From: Actinomycetota bacterium
GTDB lineage: Bacteria > Actinomycetota > Acidimicrobiia > Acidimicrobiales > Microtrichaceae
Assembly: GCA_009701845.1 (NCBI GenBank)
Contig: WLJI01000004.1
Span: 1-49,736, forward strand
Length of the DNA stretch: 49,736 nucleotides
Direction: 5' to 3'
Part shown: positions 15,128-25,378 of the stretch, piece after piece
Layout: the number at the start of each line of letters is the position of its first letter
How positions within the stretch are numbered: the stretch's first letter is position 1
Program-made: the position numbers and the translations under genes
The notes under the pieces: generated by a model
Databases searched by the model: none
What the model saw: only the letters and a program-made list of their open reading frames with translations
Told to the model about the DNA's origin: nothing

Positions 15128-17709
15128 GCTAGGTCAGACTGCCCGGCGTCTATGTCTCCGGTTTCTTCTGTTTGTTCAGCATCTTCTGCTTCTTCAGTAT
15201 CGGGTCCGGTCAGGACTCGTGCAACAGCTGCAACCTTGCTGTCTCCATCGAGATTCATAACCCGAACCCCAGACGCTGTCCGGCCTTGCACGGAAATGCT
15301 TGAAACCTTCGTTCGAATGACGACTCCCCCATCGTTGATCATCAACAAGTGGTCATCGTCGCCGACTAGGAAACCAGTTACAACTTTGCCTCGAGCAGCA
15401 TGCATTTTGTGCGCTCGTACACCTTGGCCACCACGACGCTGTGTGTTGAACTCTTCAATCTCGGTTCGTTTACCGTAACCGCCGTCGGTAATCGTGAGCA
15501 GTCGAAGCTTCTCGACCGAGACGGGACTCTCTTGGTCGGTCTCTTCATTGTTCGAGACAGCCCGTGCTGCAATCGAATCTGCCCCTACAACTGCATCATT
15601 GGCCTTTAAGCGCATGCCTCGCACACCACTAGCAGTTCTGCCCGTGGGACGGATATCGCTTTCGCTAAAACGAATCCCTTGACCAGACTCCGAGATCACC
15701 ATGATCTCATCCTCTTCAGAGGTAGGCATGACTCGCACAAGCTCGTCGCCCTCGCGCAGGTTGATCGCAATCAACCCAGCTTGCCGTGAGCTGTCATACG
15801 CATTGAACATCGTCTTCTTTACCGTCCCGTTGCGAGTCACAAACATCAGGTAACGGTGTGATTCGTAGTCACGGGTATCGATAATGGTCTGGATCTTCTC
15901 GTCCTGATCTAGCTGCAACAAATTCACAATGGCAAGACCTTGGGCAGTGCGGTCCCGCATGGGGATCCGGTGCGCCTTGAGTCGGTAGACCTTGCCCTTA
16001 TTTGAAAAGAACAATAAGAACGCGTGAGCAGAGGTAAAGATGAGATCCGTGATGTAGTCCTCATCCTTCAGTCGGGCTCCGGCCACTCCTCGTCCACCGC
16101 GGGCTTGTGTTCGGAACGTGTCTGCCGAAACGGTCTTTACATAGCCACGCGCAGTCATAACAACCACTACTTCTTCGTCATCAATGAGGTCTTCGATCTC
16201 TAGATCACCGTCATCGTGTTCCAGAGTTGTCTTGCGCGGTGTAGCAAACTCGTCGCGTATTTCTGTCATCTCATCTTTGATGACCTGTCGCAGAACGGTG
16301 TCATCGGCAAGAATATTTTGCAGAAACTGAATGGTCTCGCGGAGCGTGGCCATCTCTTCTTCGAGGCGCTCACGGCCAAGACGGGTCAGCGTAGACAAGC
16401 GCATATCAACGATCTCCGTTGCCTGAATCTCGCTGAACTCAAAGCCCTCACCTTGCAAAGCAAGAATGGCAGCGGAGCGATCCGCCGAGGCCCGAATAGT
16501 CGCGATGATCTGATCGATCAGATCTAGGGCTTTGAGGAAACCTTCAACGATATGCGCGCGGCGCTGGGCTTTGTCCAAGCGGAATTGCGTGCGCCGAGTA
16601 ATCACCTCGACTTGATGATCGATGTAGTGCACCAATGCTTCACGAAGGTTCAGCGTGCGCGGAACTCCATCGACAAGCGCAACGAAGTTGGTAGCAAACG
16701 TGGTCTGCAGCGGCGTGTGCTTATACAAATTGTTGAGCAGCACGTTGGCTGGAGTATCACGTTTGAGTTCAATCACGAGTCGGGTTACGCCTCTGGATCG
16801 CTCATTTCGTATTTCGCGCACGCCCTCAATCACCCGGGCGTTTGCTAGTTCCGCAATCTTTTCTTCAATCGTCTCAACCGAGGTCTGATAGGGAATCTCG
16901 GTCACCACAATGCGGTCGCCTTTGGGACCCTCTTCAATCTCTGCCTTTGCGCGCATCTTGATCGAGCCGCGGCCAGTTCGGATTGCAGAGATCAAACCTG
17001 CCCTGCCCATTATCTGAGCACCGGTCGGGAAGTCGGGTCCTTTGACAAACTCCATGAGGTCATCTGGTGTTGCGTCGGGATGATCGATCAGATGAAGAGT
17101 TGCATCGATCACTTCACCCAAGTTATGCGGGGGAATATTTGTTGCCATTCCAACAGCAATACCTTGACTGCCGTTGACTAACAGGTTCGGGAATCTGCCT
17201 GGTAGAACGTTGGGCTCTTCAGTCGAGCCATCGAAGTTCGGCGAGAAGTCGACGGTGTTTTCGTCGATTCCTGCGAGCATGTGCATAGCTAGCGGAGTCA
17301 GGCGACACTCGGTGTAGCGATAGGCGGCCGGTGGATCCGAGGGCGAGCCGAAGTTGCCGTGCGGATCAATCAGTGGGTGACGCAAGGAAAAATCTTGACC
17401 CATCCGAACCAGTGCGTCATATACCGACTGATCACCGTGCGGGTGATACTTACCAAGCACATCGCCGACCACCGTGGCACATTTCCGATGGTTTCTATCT
17501 GGCCGAAGCCCGGCCTCGTGCATTGCCCACAGAATGCGCCGATGAACTGGTTTTAAACCATCTCGTGCATCTGGGAGCGCTCGTCCAACGATGACGGATA
17601 TGGCGTAGTCCAAAAAGGACTGTTCCATTTCTTGTTGGATCTCTATCGGCTCAATCCGCCCAAAGGTTGTGCCAGGCACAGTTCCGTCGACGGGAGTGTC
17701 ATCGCTCAT
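15124..17709 (-). CDS. gyrA: DNA gyrase subunit A
   Basis: GyrA is the cleavage-religation subunit of DNA gyrase, 861 residues, full length. Visible are [20 protein letters not shown], the resistance-determining helix [14 protein letters not shown] and the catalytic tyrosine in [10 protein letters not shown]. The C-terminal beta-pinwheel carries a GyrA box variant, [10 protein letters not shown]. Oddly, the position equivalent to Escherichia coli Ser83 (Ala90 in Mycobacterium tuberculosis) is glutamine. It lies 25 bases after gyrB and overlaps the TadE-like gene by four bases. Confidence 0.98.
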   Translation of the reverse strand: MSDDTPVDGTVPGTTFGRIEPIEIQQEMEQSFLDYAISVIVGRALPDARDGLKPVHRRILWAMHEAGLRPDRNHRKCATVVGDVLGKYHPHGDQSVYDALVRMGQDFSLRHPLIDPHGNFGSPSDPPAAYRYTECRLTPLAMHMLAGIDENTVDFSPNFDGSTEEPNVLPGRFPNLLVNGSQGIAVGMATNIPPHNLGEVIDATLHLIDHPDATPDDLMEFVKGPDFPTGAQIMGRAGLISAIRTGRGSIKMRAKAEIEEGPKGDRIVVTEIPYQTSVETIEEKIAELANARVIEGVREIRNERSRGVTRLVIELKRDTPANVLLNNLYKHTPLQTTFATNFVALVDGVPRTLNLREALVHYIDHQVEVITRRTQFRLDKAQRRAHIVEGFLKALDLIDQIIATIRASADRSAAILALQGEGFEFSEIQATEIVDMRLSTLTRLGRERLEEEMATLRETIQFLQNILADDTVLRQVIKDEMTEIRDEFATPRKTTLEHDDGDLEIEDLIDDEEVVVVMTARGYVKTVSADTFRTQARGGRGVAGARLKDEDYITDLIFTSAHAFLLFFSNKGKVYRLKAHRIPMRDRTAQGLAIVNLLQLDQDEKIQTIIDTRDYESHRYLMFVTRNGTVKKTMFNAYDSSRQAGLIAINLREGDELVRVMPTSEEDEIMVISESGQGIRFSESDIRPTGRTASGVRGMRLKANDAVVGADSIAARAVSNNEETDQESPVSVEKLRLLTITDGGYGKRTEIEEFNTQRRGGQGVRAHKMHAARGKVVTGFLVGDDDHLLMINDGGVVIRTKVSSISVQGRTASGVRVMNLDGDSKVAAVARVLTGPDTEEAEDAEQTEETGDIDAGQSDLA

Positions 17710-17734
17710 ACAGTCAAGCTCCGGTGTTGTTCAG

Positions 17735-19732
<1,998 letters not shown>

Positions 19733-19753
19733 TTATTTGACCAATTTTCCGGC

Positions 19754-19762
19754 TGTGGACAA
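19754..19762 (-). promoter_or_regulatory. DnaA-box match upstream of gyrB
   Basis: TTGTCCACA on the minus strand matches the high-GC actinobacterial DnaA-box consensus. It lies about 60 bases before the gyrB start, where bound DnaA could affect gyrB transcription. It is a single box. Confidence 0.5.
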
Positions 19763-19898
19763 CCTGTGGAAGAACTGGTGAAATTCGTAATGTGTCGGAC
19801 CGTCAGCATACCACCTACGCACGGCCTCATCTGACCGTTTAGGGGGCACCTCACCCCTGTTCGACAGGACCGGGGCTCTGGGTACTTTCACGGAGGAT

Positions 19899-20219
19899 TT
19901 AGCGTTGAACCTTGATTTTCAGATCAGTGAAGTTTTCGCCTCCGGAGAGAGCATTTGCCGCACCAAGAAGTTCTGTTCGGCTCCACTTGAGGTGATCAGC
20001 AATGGCAGGGTCATCAACCACCACAACTAAGACCTCATTGCGAACGGACTCCAACACGCAGTGCGTGGCCAACTCAGAGCCCAACAGTTGGACCCAGTTC
20101 TCTTCCAAGGTGCTGAGCACGTCGGAACATGCCAATCCTAAGCGGCGGTGAAGAATTTGGATCGTGTCGGCAATGTCGTGTGTGTGATCTGCCGGCGTGG
20201 ACAGCGGTTCCCAAGACAT
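19899..20219 (-). CDS. DciA-like (DUF721) protein
   Basis: This 106-residue protein sits between recF and gyrB, as DUF721 proteins do in actinobacteria. The conserved part is WVQLLGSELATHC, LVVVVDDPAIADHLKW and LLGAANALSG. DciA is the replicative-helicase operator in bacteria lacking DnaC/DnaI, so a role in DnaB loading is likely by family. It starts one base after the recF stop, indicating one transcript with dnaN and recF. Confidence 0.85.
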   Translation of the reverse strand: MSWEPLSTPADHTHDIADTIQILHRRLGLACSDVLSTLEENWVQLLGSELATHCVLESVRNEVLVVVVDDPAIADHLKWSRTELLGAANALSGGENFTDLKIKVQR

Positions 20220-20220
20220 G

Positions 20221-21318
20221 TCAGACCTTAGTACTCACATCGAAAATGTTCACGGTACCTGCAGCGATGTGGATCTCTTGATCAGCAACTATTCCAGGTG
20301 GCAGACCCGATGCAGTCGACAGCAGAGTCTGCCCCTCTGGCAACGAGCGCAGCAATGCGGCTGAGCGAAGTGGATCCAATTCAGAAAAAACATCGTCAAG
20401 GAGGAGTACTGGTGCAGACCCGCTGACGAGAAGCACTAATCGATGCGCCGCAAGCCTGAGCGATAGCGCTACTGATCGTTGCTCTCCTTGCGAGGCGTGA
20501 GTTCGCGCCGCCATGGCGTTCAGCTCTAGGTAAAGGTCGTCTCGATGAGGGCCAACTAGTGTGACACCTCTGCGAATCTCATCATCGCGAGCAGCATGTA
20601 GCGCTGCTTCAAGACCGCTTTTTCGCCAAGGAGCCTCGTACTTCAACGAAGTTGCAGCCCGATCAGAGGCAACGTCTGTATAGGCCTGTCTCACCAGTGG
20701 CTCAAGTTGATCAACTAGGTGTTCTCTCATCTCTGCGAGCTGTTCGCCGCTTTGAATCAGTTTGGTGTCCCAAACCTCAAGGGTGAACTTCGCCGCATCA
20801 TCAAGACGACCACGGCATTGTTTCAATAAAGCGTTTCGCTGCCGTAATGCCTTATCAAATTCCGCTCGGATGCTGTGATGTTTCGGATCCAAAGTAACTA
20901 ACACCTGATCCAAATAGTTGCGCCGGCCGGCCGGCCCCCCCTTGACCATCTCTAGATCATCGGGGGAAAAAACGCTCACTCGAAATGCTGTTGTCAGGTC
21001 GCTGTTGCGGCTAATTCGTTGTTTGTTGACCAGCACGCGATTACGACCATTACGCAGTAATTCCGCCTCGATGAGCTGCTCACGCTGGTCGTCGATGACT
21101 TGACCCCGGACGACTCCTTGGGCTGCTCCGTTCAGGATCATCGCCTCCGTTGGGGCGCCGCGAAAGGATTCCAAAAGTGCAAGATACGACACCGCTTCAA
21201 GCAGATTAGATTTCCCAACACCATTTGGCCCCAGGACAGCGCAGATCCCAGATGTCAGCTCCAGATTTACAGTCTCATATGAGCGAAAATCCTTAAGCCA
21301 CAAGTGACGAAGGTGCAC
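20221..21318 (-). CDS. recF: DNA replication/repair protein RecF
   Basis: RecF is a 365-residue SMC-like ATPase that helps load RecA at gaps. Motifs are Walker A LGPNGVGKSNLLEAVSYL, signature SQGEQRSVALSLRLA and Walker B VLLLDDVFSELDP. The start is a GTG (product MHLRHLWLKDFRSY, the expected N-terminus). It follows dnaN by 21 bases and precedes the DciA-like gene by one base. Confidence 0.97.
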   Translation of the reverse strand: MHLRHLWLKDFRSYETVNLELTSGICAVLGPNGVGKSNLLEAVSYLALLESFRGAPTEAMILNGAAQGVVRGQVIDDQREQLIEAELLRNGRNRVLVNKQRISRNSDLTTAFRVSVFSPDDLEMVKGGPAGRRNYLDQVLVTLDPKHHSIRAEFDKALRQRNALLKQCRGRLDDAAKFTLEVWDTKLIQSGEQLAEMREHLVDQLEPLVRQAYTDVASDRAATSLKYEAPWRKSGLEAALHAARDDEIRRGVTLVGPHRDDLYLELNAMAARTHASQGEQRSVALSLRLAAHRLVLLVSGSAPVLLLDDVFSELDPLRSAALLRSLPEGQTLLSTASGLPPGIVADQEIHIAAGTVNIFDVSTKV

Positions 21319-21339
21319 GTTGTCTGCTCGGGATCAGAC

Positions 21340-22440
21340 TCAGGTAACCCGAACGGGCATGAGCAAATACAAGAAGTCGCTCGAGTCCACGGGTTTCAAT
21401 AGCGCAGGCTTAAGTTCATCTACGGTCTCCAGAGACACCTCGTCACCAGGAGTAACTTCTAGCCCATCAATTAAGTACTCGGGGTTGAAGGCAACTTGAA
21501 GTTCCTGACCTGAATACTCGGCATCCATCTGTTCGGTAGCCTCACCAACATCTGGGGTATGTGCTCGCAATTCTAGTGAATCGGCGGCCATGGTAAGGCG
21601 GATTGGAGTATTTGGGTCACGTGCCATCAGCCGAACTCGCTTCACTGCAGCTAGCAAAGCCGAGCGATCTACCTTTAGGTGATTTGGTTGCGAGTCAGGA
21701 ATGAGATTTTTGTAGTTCGGGAACTCGCCATCAATCAACTTGGTGCTCAAGCGAAGGTCTCCGACCTCGAAGGAAACATCACGCTGACTCAGCGTCAGGG
21801 TGACCTCATCATCTTCGTTCAGGAAGCGAGCGAGTTCGTTGAGTGCTCGAGAGGGAACAATTACTTTCTCTCCCTCTGGCAGTTGCGTCGTACCGGGGAG
21901 ATCACGCACAGCTAACCGATATGAGTCGGTTGATACCATTCGCAGTCCAGTTCCCTCTGTTGTCAGAAGTACTCCAGTCAAAATCGGACGTGACTCATCG
22001 TTTGACGCTGCCTTGACTACTTGACGCAGACCTTCGGCCAAATCACCAGCACCGAGTGTGATGCCTTCACCATCGAGTTCCGGCAGCGATGGATATTCTT
22101 CGGCTGGGCTCATATTGCACTCAAAGTTTGAGCGCCCAGAACTAATCCTGGCTCGACCATCTTCGAAGTGAGTATCGATTTCTACTGCGCCACTAGCAAA
22201 AGAGCGCACGATCTCGTTGATGAGCTTTGCCGGAAGCACTGCTACGCCATCAACTTCTCCACCTACGGTGATGACCGTAGTAATCGTGAGGAACAAATCG
22301 CTACCCGTAATAGTCAGTTGGTTACCAACCAGTTGCAGCCGCAAGCCTAAAAGAATCGGAGTAGGTGGACGCGGTGAGGTTGCTCGTTGAGCAAGCCCTA
22401 GGGCCTCTGCTAACTCCTCACGTTCACAACGGAATTTCAC
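21340..22440 (-). CDS. dnaN: DNA polymerase III beta sliding clamp
   Basis: DnaN is the processivity clamp, 366 residues with three repeated clamp domains and full family length. Visible parts are the N-terminus MKFRCEREELAEALG, ATSPRPPTPILLGLRLQ, SNFECNMSPAEEYPSLPEL and the C-terminal YLLMPVRVT. The start codon is GTG at 22440. It follows dnaA after a 283-base gap with DnaA-like boxes and a tandem repeat. Confidence 0.97.
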   Translation of the reverse strand: MKFRCEREELAEALGLAQRATSPRPPTPILLGLRLQLVGNQLTITGSDLFLTITTVITVGGEVDGVAVLPAKLINEIVRSFASGAVEIDTHFEDGRARISSGRSNFECNMSPAEEYPSLPELDGEGITLGAGDLAEGLRQVVKAASNDESRPILTGVLLTTEGTGLRMVSTDSYRLAVRDLPGTTQLPEGEKVIVPSRALNELARFLNEDDEVTLTLSQRDVSFEVGDLRLSTKLIDGEFPNYKNLIPDSQPNHLKVDRSALLAAVKRVRLMARDPNTPIRLTMAADSLELRAHTPDVGEATEQMDAEYSGQELQVAFNPEYLIDGLEVTPGDEVSLETVDELKPALLKPVDSSDFLYLLMPVRVT

Positions 22441-22723
22441 GAGTACTCGCTTCCCCCACTACTGGTGTCGTTTTTGTTATTCATCCAGTGGTAGTAGTAG
22501 TTGGGCCTGTGGATTGTGGAAAACCTAGTGCAGGCCAGAGACTGTATGAGCCTGCTGTCCACACCCCGATTGAGTAGTCCACTGCACATCGTTGAAATTT
22601 CAACGATGTCTGTGTATGGCGCTTGTTGTTTCAGAGTGTGAATCGCGGTCGCGATCCCGCTCCCATCGCGGTCGCGATCCCGCTCCCAACGTAGGTGGGA
22701 TTCCGCTTGAAAGAGTGTACGTG
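22441..22723. other. dnaA-dnaN intergenic region, candidate oriC
   Basis: No gene fits in this gap. It contains TGTGGAAAA (22515-22523) and CTGTCCACA (22555-22563), each one base from a DnaA box, and a weaker TGTGGATTG (22509-22517). A perfect 23-bp tandem duplication is also present (22642-22687). In actinobacteria oriC normally lies here. The strand switch of genes around dnaA agrees, but the box number is low, so the assignment is moderate. Confidence 0.5.
22642..22687. repeat. Perfect 23-bp tandem duplication with nested inverted repeats
   Basis: Units at 22642-22664 and 22665-22687 are identical. Each begins with ATCGCG-GT-CGCGAT, a 6-bp inverted repeat with a two-base centre, followed by CCCGCTCCC. 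The paired palindromes two turns apart look like a double operator, between dnaA and dnaN. Confidence 0.85.
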
Positions 22724-24211
22724 TCATCGAGCAAGAATCTGTTGGATCAACAAAGTGACGTCGTCATAGGTCTTGCGGCGCTCTTGCATGAGATTAGAGA
22801 TCTTGTCGTAAGCATGAATCACGGTGGTGTGATCCCGGCCACCAAACTCTTTGCCGATTTGAGGGTAGGAAAGGTCGGTCAGTTCACGACAGACATACAT
22901 CCCGACCTGCCTGGCGTGAACAAGGTCTCGGGTTCGGCTCTTGCTGCGGAGTTGTTCAACCTCGACACCGAACATCTCGGCGGTCTTTTCGCTGATATAT
23001 CCAGCAGTAATCTGGCGTGGCTTCGTGGCGCTGATGGAGTCGGCCAAGATAATTTCAGCTAGTTCAACAGTGAGTTGCTCATCGTTGAGAGCGGCGTAGG
23101 CACTGACTCGGATGAGCGCACCTTCAAGTTCTCGGATGTTGTACGTGATATTTGTAGCTATGAACTCGAGAACATCTGCTGGAACCTTGGTATTTGACTG
23201 TTCGCCCTTTTTCAGCAGGATGGCGAGCCTGGTTTCGAAGTCTGGCGGCTGGATATCTGTGATGAGGCCCATCTTGAATCGGCTACGGAGGCGGTCCTCG
23301 AGCGTCGCAATAGCGTCTGGAGGGCGATCCGAGGACAAGACGATCTGCCGCTGAGCCTCGTGCAAGGTATTGAAAGTGTGGAAGAACTCTTCTTGTAGTT
23401 GCTCTTTACCTTCCATGAACTGAATGTCATCGACGAGCAAAACATCGATCTCTCGGTAGCGTCGTTTGAACTCTGGTTGGGAGTTCTTACGAATAGCGTC
23501 AACGAATTCATTGAGCAGGGTCTCTGTCGAGAGATACCGAACCTTGTACTGCGGGTAGTTCTCTCGGACGTAATTTGCAATGGATTGCAAAAGGTGGGTT
23601 TTTCCTAGGCCTGCATCGCCGTAGACAAAGAGTGGGTTGTAGCTGCGAGCTGGGGTTTCTGCCACTGACAACGCGGCGGCGTGTGCAAATCTGTTTGATT
23701 GCCCGATGACGAAGGTCTCAAAGGTGTATCGCCTGCTGGAGTTCTTTGCCGGTGTGTCAGAAGAAACCGTGCTTGAAGGTGCTGAGGAGTCGGCACTGGC
23801 CGGTGACTCGGGCCGGGGAGTGGCCTCGGACTCCGGCTCGGGTTGCTCGGTGTCTATCTCAACTTCGATTACTAGGGTCAGGTCTGGGTAGCCCGCGTCG
23901 GTCAGGGCAGAAAGTAAGAGTTCGACGTAGCGCTGTTCGATTCGCTGACGAACTAGCTGACTCGGTACGGAAACGGTCAAAATGTCATCGACGATCTCAA
24001 CGCCTGTCATATCTTGGAAAGTTGAGCTCCAAACCGTGTCGCTAACTTGCAAAGCAAGCAAGGGAGAGGCCGCTGCCCAGACTTGTGCTCCCTCTCCTCC
24101 CAATGTCTCCTGCTTCCTTTGGTGAACGTTCTGTGATGCTACTTCGTAGAAAACCGGTGAAAAACCGCCGGCCCTCGCGGTTTCGATCGGCCCGTCCACA
24201 GCGAAATCCAC
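22724..24211 (-). CDS. dnaA: Chromosomal replication initiator DnaA
   Basis: DnaA opens the origin and recruits the helicase. Domain I is seen as WSSTFQDMTGVEIVDDILTV, followed by a Glu/Pro/Ser-rich domain II. The AAA+ domain has GDAGLGKTHLLQSIANYV and VLLVDDIQFMEGKEQLQEEF. Domain IV contains the DnaA signature GGRDHTTVIHAYDKI. The GTG at 24211 gives 495 residues, but the first 36 are not conserved. A TTG at 24103 (product 459 residues), after AGGAAGCAGGAG, is a real alternative. A perfect DnaA box lies five bases upstream of the GTG, suggesting autoregulation. Confidence 0.96.
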   Translation of the reverse strand: MDFAVDGPIETARAGGFSPVFYEVASQNVHQRKQETLGGEGAQVWAAASPLLALQVSDTVWSSTFQDMTGVEIVDDILTVSVPSQLVRQRIEQRYVELLLSALTDAGYPDLTLVIEVEIDTEQPEPESEATPRPESPASADSSAPSSTVSSDTPAKNSSRRYTFETFVIGQSNRFAHAAALSVAETPARSYNPLFVYGDAGLGKTHLLQSIANYVRENYPQYKVRYLSTETLLNEFVDAIRKNSQPEFKRRYREIDVLLVDDIQFMEGKEQLQEEFFHTFNTLHEAQRQIVLSSDRPPDAIATLEDRLRSRFKMGLITDIQPPDFETRLAILLKKGEQSNTKVPADVLEFIATNITYNIRELEGALIRVSAYAALNDEQLTVELAEIILADSISATKPRQITAGYISEKTAEMFGVEVEQLRSKSRTRDLVHARQVGMYVCRELTDLSYPQIGKEFGGRDHTTVIHAYDKISNLMQERRKTYDDVTLLIQQILAR

Positions 24212-24215
24212 ATTC

Positions 24216-24224
24216 TGTGGATAA
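24216..24224 (-). promoter_or_regulatory. Perfect DnaA box (TTATCCACA)
   Basis: TTATCCACA on the minus strand is an exact match to the bacterial consensus DnaA box, just upstream of the longest dnaA start. The position fits DnaA autoregulation. Confidence 0.75.
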
Positions 24225-24312
24225 CCTCGACTGGCTCGGGTGAACAGAGGTTAGTGACTTCGTACCTGAGCCTCAAACCCATAAGTGACTTTCGTCTCAT
24301 AGGATTTGATAG

Positions 24313-24342
24313 TTGGCAGAAGCCCGGAGAACACTCTATCCT
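24313..24342 (+). promoter_or_regulatory. Candidate promoter for rpmH
   Basis: TTGGCA (24313-24318) and TATCCT (24337-24342) are separated by 18 bases, a reasonable housekeeping sigma-factor match facing rpmH. It implies a leader of roughly 165 bases. Confidence 0.4.
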
Positions 24343-24361
24343 CTGTGGTCCGGGTGTCTCC

Positions 24362-24470
24362 GGGGCAATTATTCGCGTTCGGCGTTCGAACCGATGCCGC
24401 TAGCGTCCGGCAACCGACGACGCTTGCCCCAGGTATCCGGCCTGATGCGTGGACTCATCCACTCATCAGG
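24362..24470 (+). ncRNA. Structured 5' leader of rpmH (candidate cis-regulatory RNA)
   Basis: GGGGCAA (24362-24368) can pair with TTGCCCC (24424-24430) around a structured insert. A second hairpin, 24441-24470, has perfect outer arms CCTGATG/CATCAGG, a single mismatch, inner arms GTGGA/TCCAC and the loop CTCA. Both precede the rpmH ribosome-binding site (GGAG near 24508). No known RNA family is recognised. Confidence 0.4.
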
Positions 24471-24516
24471 TTCACAGAGTAGGTGACCCATCTGCTCGGA
24501 GTTGTTTGGAGTTTCC

Positions 24517-24651
24517 GTGAAGCGTACATATCAGCCAAACGAACGACGTCGTGCCCGTAAGCACGGTTTTCGTCACCGCATGTCCGACCGAGCTGGCCGG
24601 GCGATCATCAAATCTCGGCGCCGCAAGGGCCGCCAGCGTCTGTCTGCCTGA
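24517..24651 (+). CDS. rpmH: 50S ribosomal protein L34
   Basis: L34 is a 44-residue, strongly basic ribosomal protein with the conserved start [18 protein letters not shown] and [11 protein letters not shown] end. The start is GTG at 24517 with GGAG about five bases upstream. It is the first plus-strand gene to the right of the origin, followed directly by rnpA. Its stop TGA is overlapped by a CTG that appears to start rnpA. Confidence 0.97.
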   Translation: MKRTYQPNERRRARKHGFRHRMSDRAGRAIIKSRRRKGRQRLSA

Positions 24652-25052
24652 TCGACCGAATCCACGAACGTGCAGTCTTCCGTGAGTTCGGACGAGGCGC
24701 AGTTCGGTCCCGTAGCGGGCCACTTACTGTGGTCAGGGCGAGCCCGAGAGGTATCGCGCGGCCTGCTTTGGCGTTCGCTATTTCTAAAAAGGTCGGAAAC
24801 GCAGTGGTGAGAAACCGAGTACGCCGGCAACTCCGCCACGCTGCGGTTCAGTTAGAGCAGGATGCAGTCTTCGAGCCGGCGCCGTATCTGGTTGTAGTTC
24901 ACCCGAAAGCAGTTGAGTGCTCGATGAAGGAACTCGCCTTTCACCTAGAGTCAGCCACAAGTAAGCAGCCAAAGCTTGAGCGGACCCAAGACAATGCAAC
25001 TGAGATCATTATTTCAGATAGTCCGGCGAGCCACGATCGTCTAGAGCGATGA
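24648..25052 (+). CDS. rnpA: Ribonuclease P protein component (apparent CTG start)
   Basis: RnpA assists the RNase P RNA in processing tRNA 5' ends. The core [21 protein letters not shown] includes the RNR motif. The first ordinary start in frame (GTG, 24729) would remove the conserved N-terminal strand. Translating upstream gives [16 protein letters not shown] and RSRSGPLTV, an excellent family match, back to a CTG at 24648. That CTG overlaps the rpmH stop as CTGA. No in-frame ATG, GTG or TTG lies between the upstream stop near 24558 and 24729. I therefore place the start at 24648 (134 residues), with ATC at 24651 as alternative. It overlaps yidD by four bases. Confidence 0.85.
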   Translation: MIDRIHERAVFREFGRGAVRSRSGPLTVVRASPRGIARPALAFAISKKVGNAVVRNRVRRQLRHAAVQLEQDAVFEPAPYLVVVHPKAVECSMKELAFHLESATSKQPKLERTQDNATEIIISDSPASHDRLER

Positions 25053-25378
25053 ATCAGACCCCGTTACACGCACATGGCCTGCTCACTCGAGGCTGCTTGC
25101 GATTGATCCGCTTCTATCAATTTGCCCGGGAGGGACGCCCCTCGCCTTGTCGGTTCGTCCCGAGCTGCTCCACCTATGCAGCTGAAGCAGTTCAATCTCA
25201 CGGTGCGGTGCGCGGCGTTGGTCTTGCGTCTCGACGGGTACTTCGTTGCAACCCGTGGGGTGGGCAGGGTTATGACCCGGTTCCACCTTCGCGTAAACAC
25301 ATCGCTTCTCAGAACTGCACCCATGAGAATCACATTTCAACAACTGTTCCCTTGCCACCCAGCCAGAAGGCCTGCTGA
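25049..25378 (+). CDS. yidD: Membrane protein insertion efficiency factor YidD
   Basis: YidD is a small amphipathic membrane-associated protein that aids YidC-dependent insertion. The family core is [19 protein letters not shown], then [19 protein letters not shown] and [12 protein letters not shown]. At 109 residues it has a C-terminal tail of about 25 residues beyond the core. Its ATG overlaps the rnpA stop (ATGA) and its TGA overlaps the yidC start (TGATG), so rnpA-yidD-yidC are translationally coupled. Confidence 0.95.
   Translation: MNQTPLHAHGLLTRGCLRLIRFYQFAREGRPSPCRFVPSCSTYAAEAVQSHGAVRGVGLASRRVLRCNPWGGQGYDPVPPSRKHIASQNCTHENHISTTVPLPPSQKAC

Larger units (their letters stand above)
24212..24516. 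other. dnaA-rpmH divergent intergenic region
   Basis: This 305-base stretch has no gene. It holds a perfect DnaA box next to dnaA, a promoter candidate facing rpmH, and a structured rpmH leader, described separately. It is where transcription diverges from minus to plus strand. With only one clear DnaA box it is less likely than the dnaA-dnaN gap to be the main origin. Confidence 0.6.

Noticed and set aside
15400-15682. Small open frames antisense to gyrA C-terminal domain
   Set aside because: The codon pattern follows gyrA and no start signal is present.
16216-16848. Plus-strand open frames within gyrA
   Set aside because: They are antisense shadows of a highly conserved gene and encode no recognisable protein.
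24103-24211. Confident choice of dnaA start
   Set aside because: GTG 24211 and TTG 24103 are both possible. Neither ribosome-binding site is decisive, so the longer form is listed with the alternative stated.
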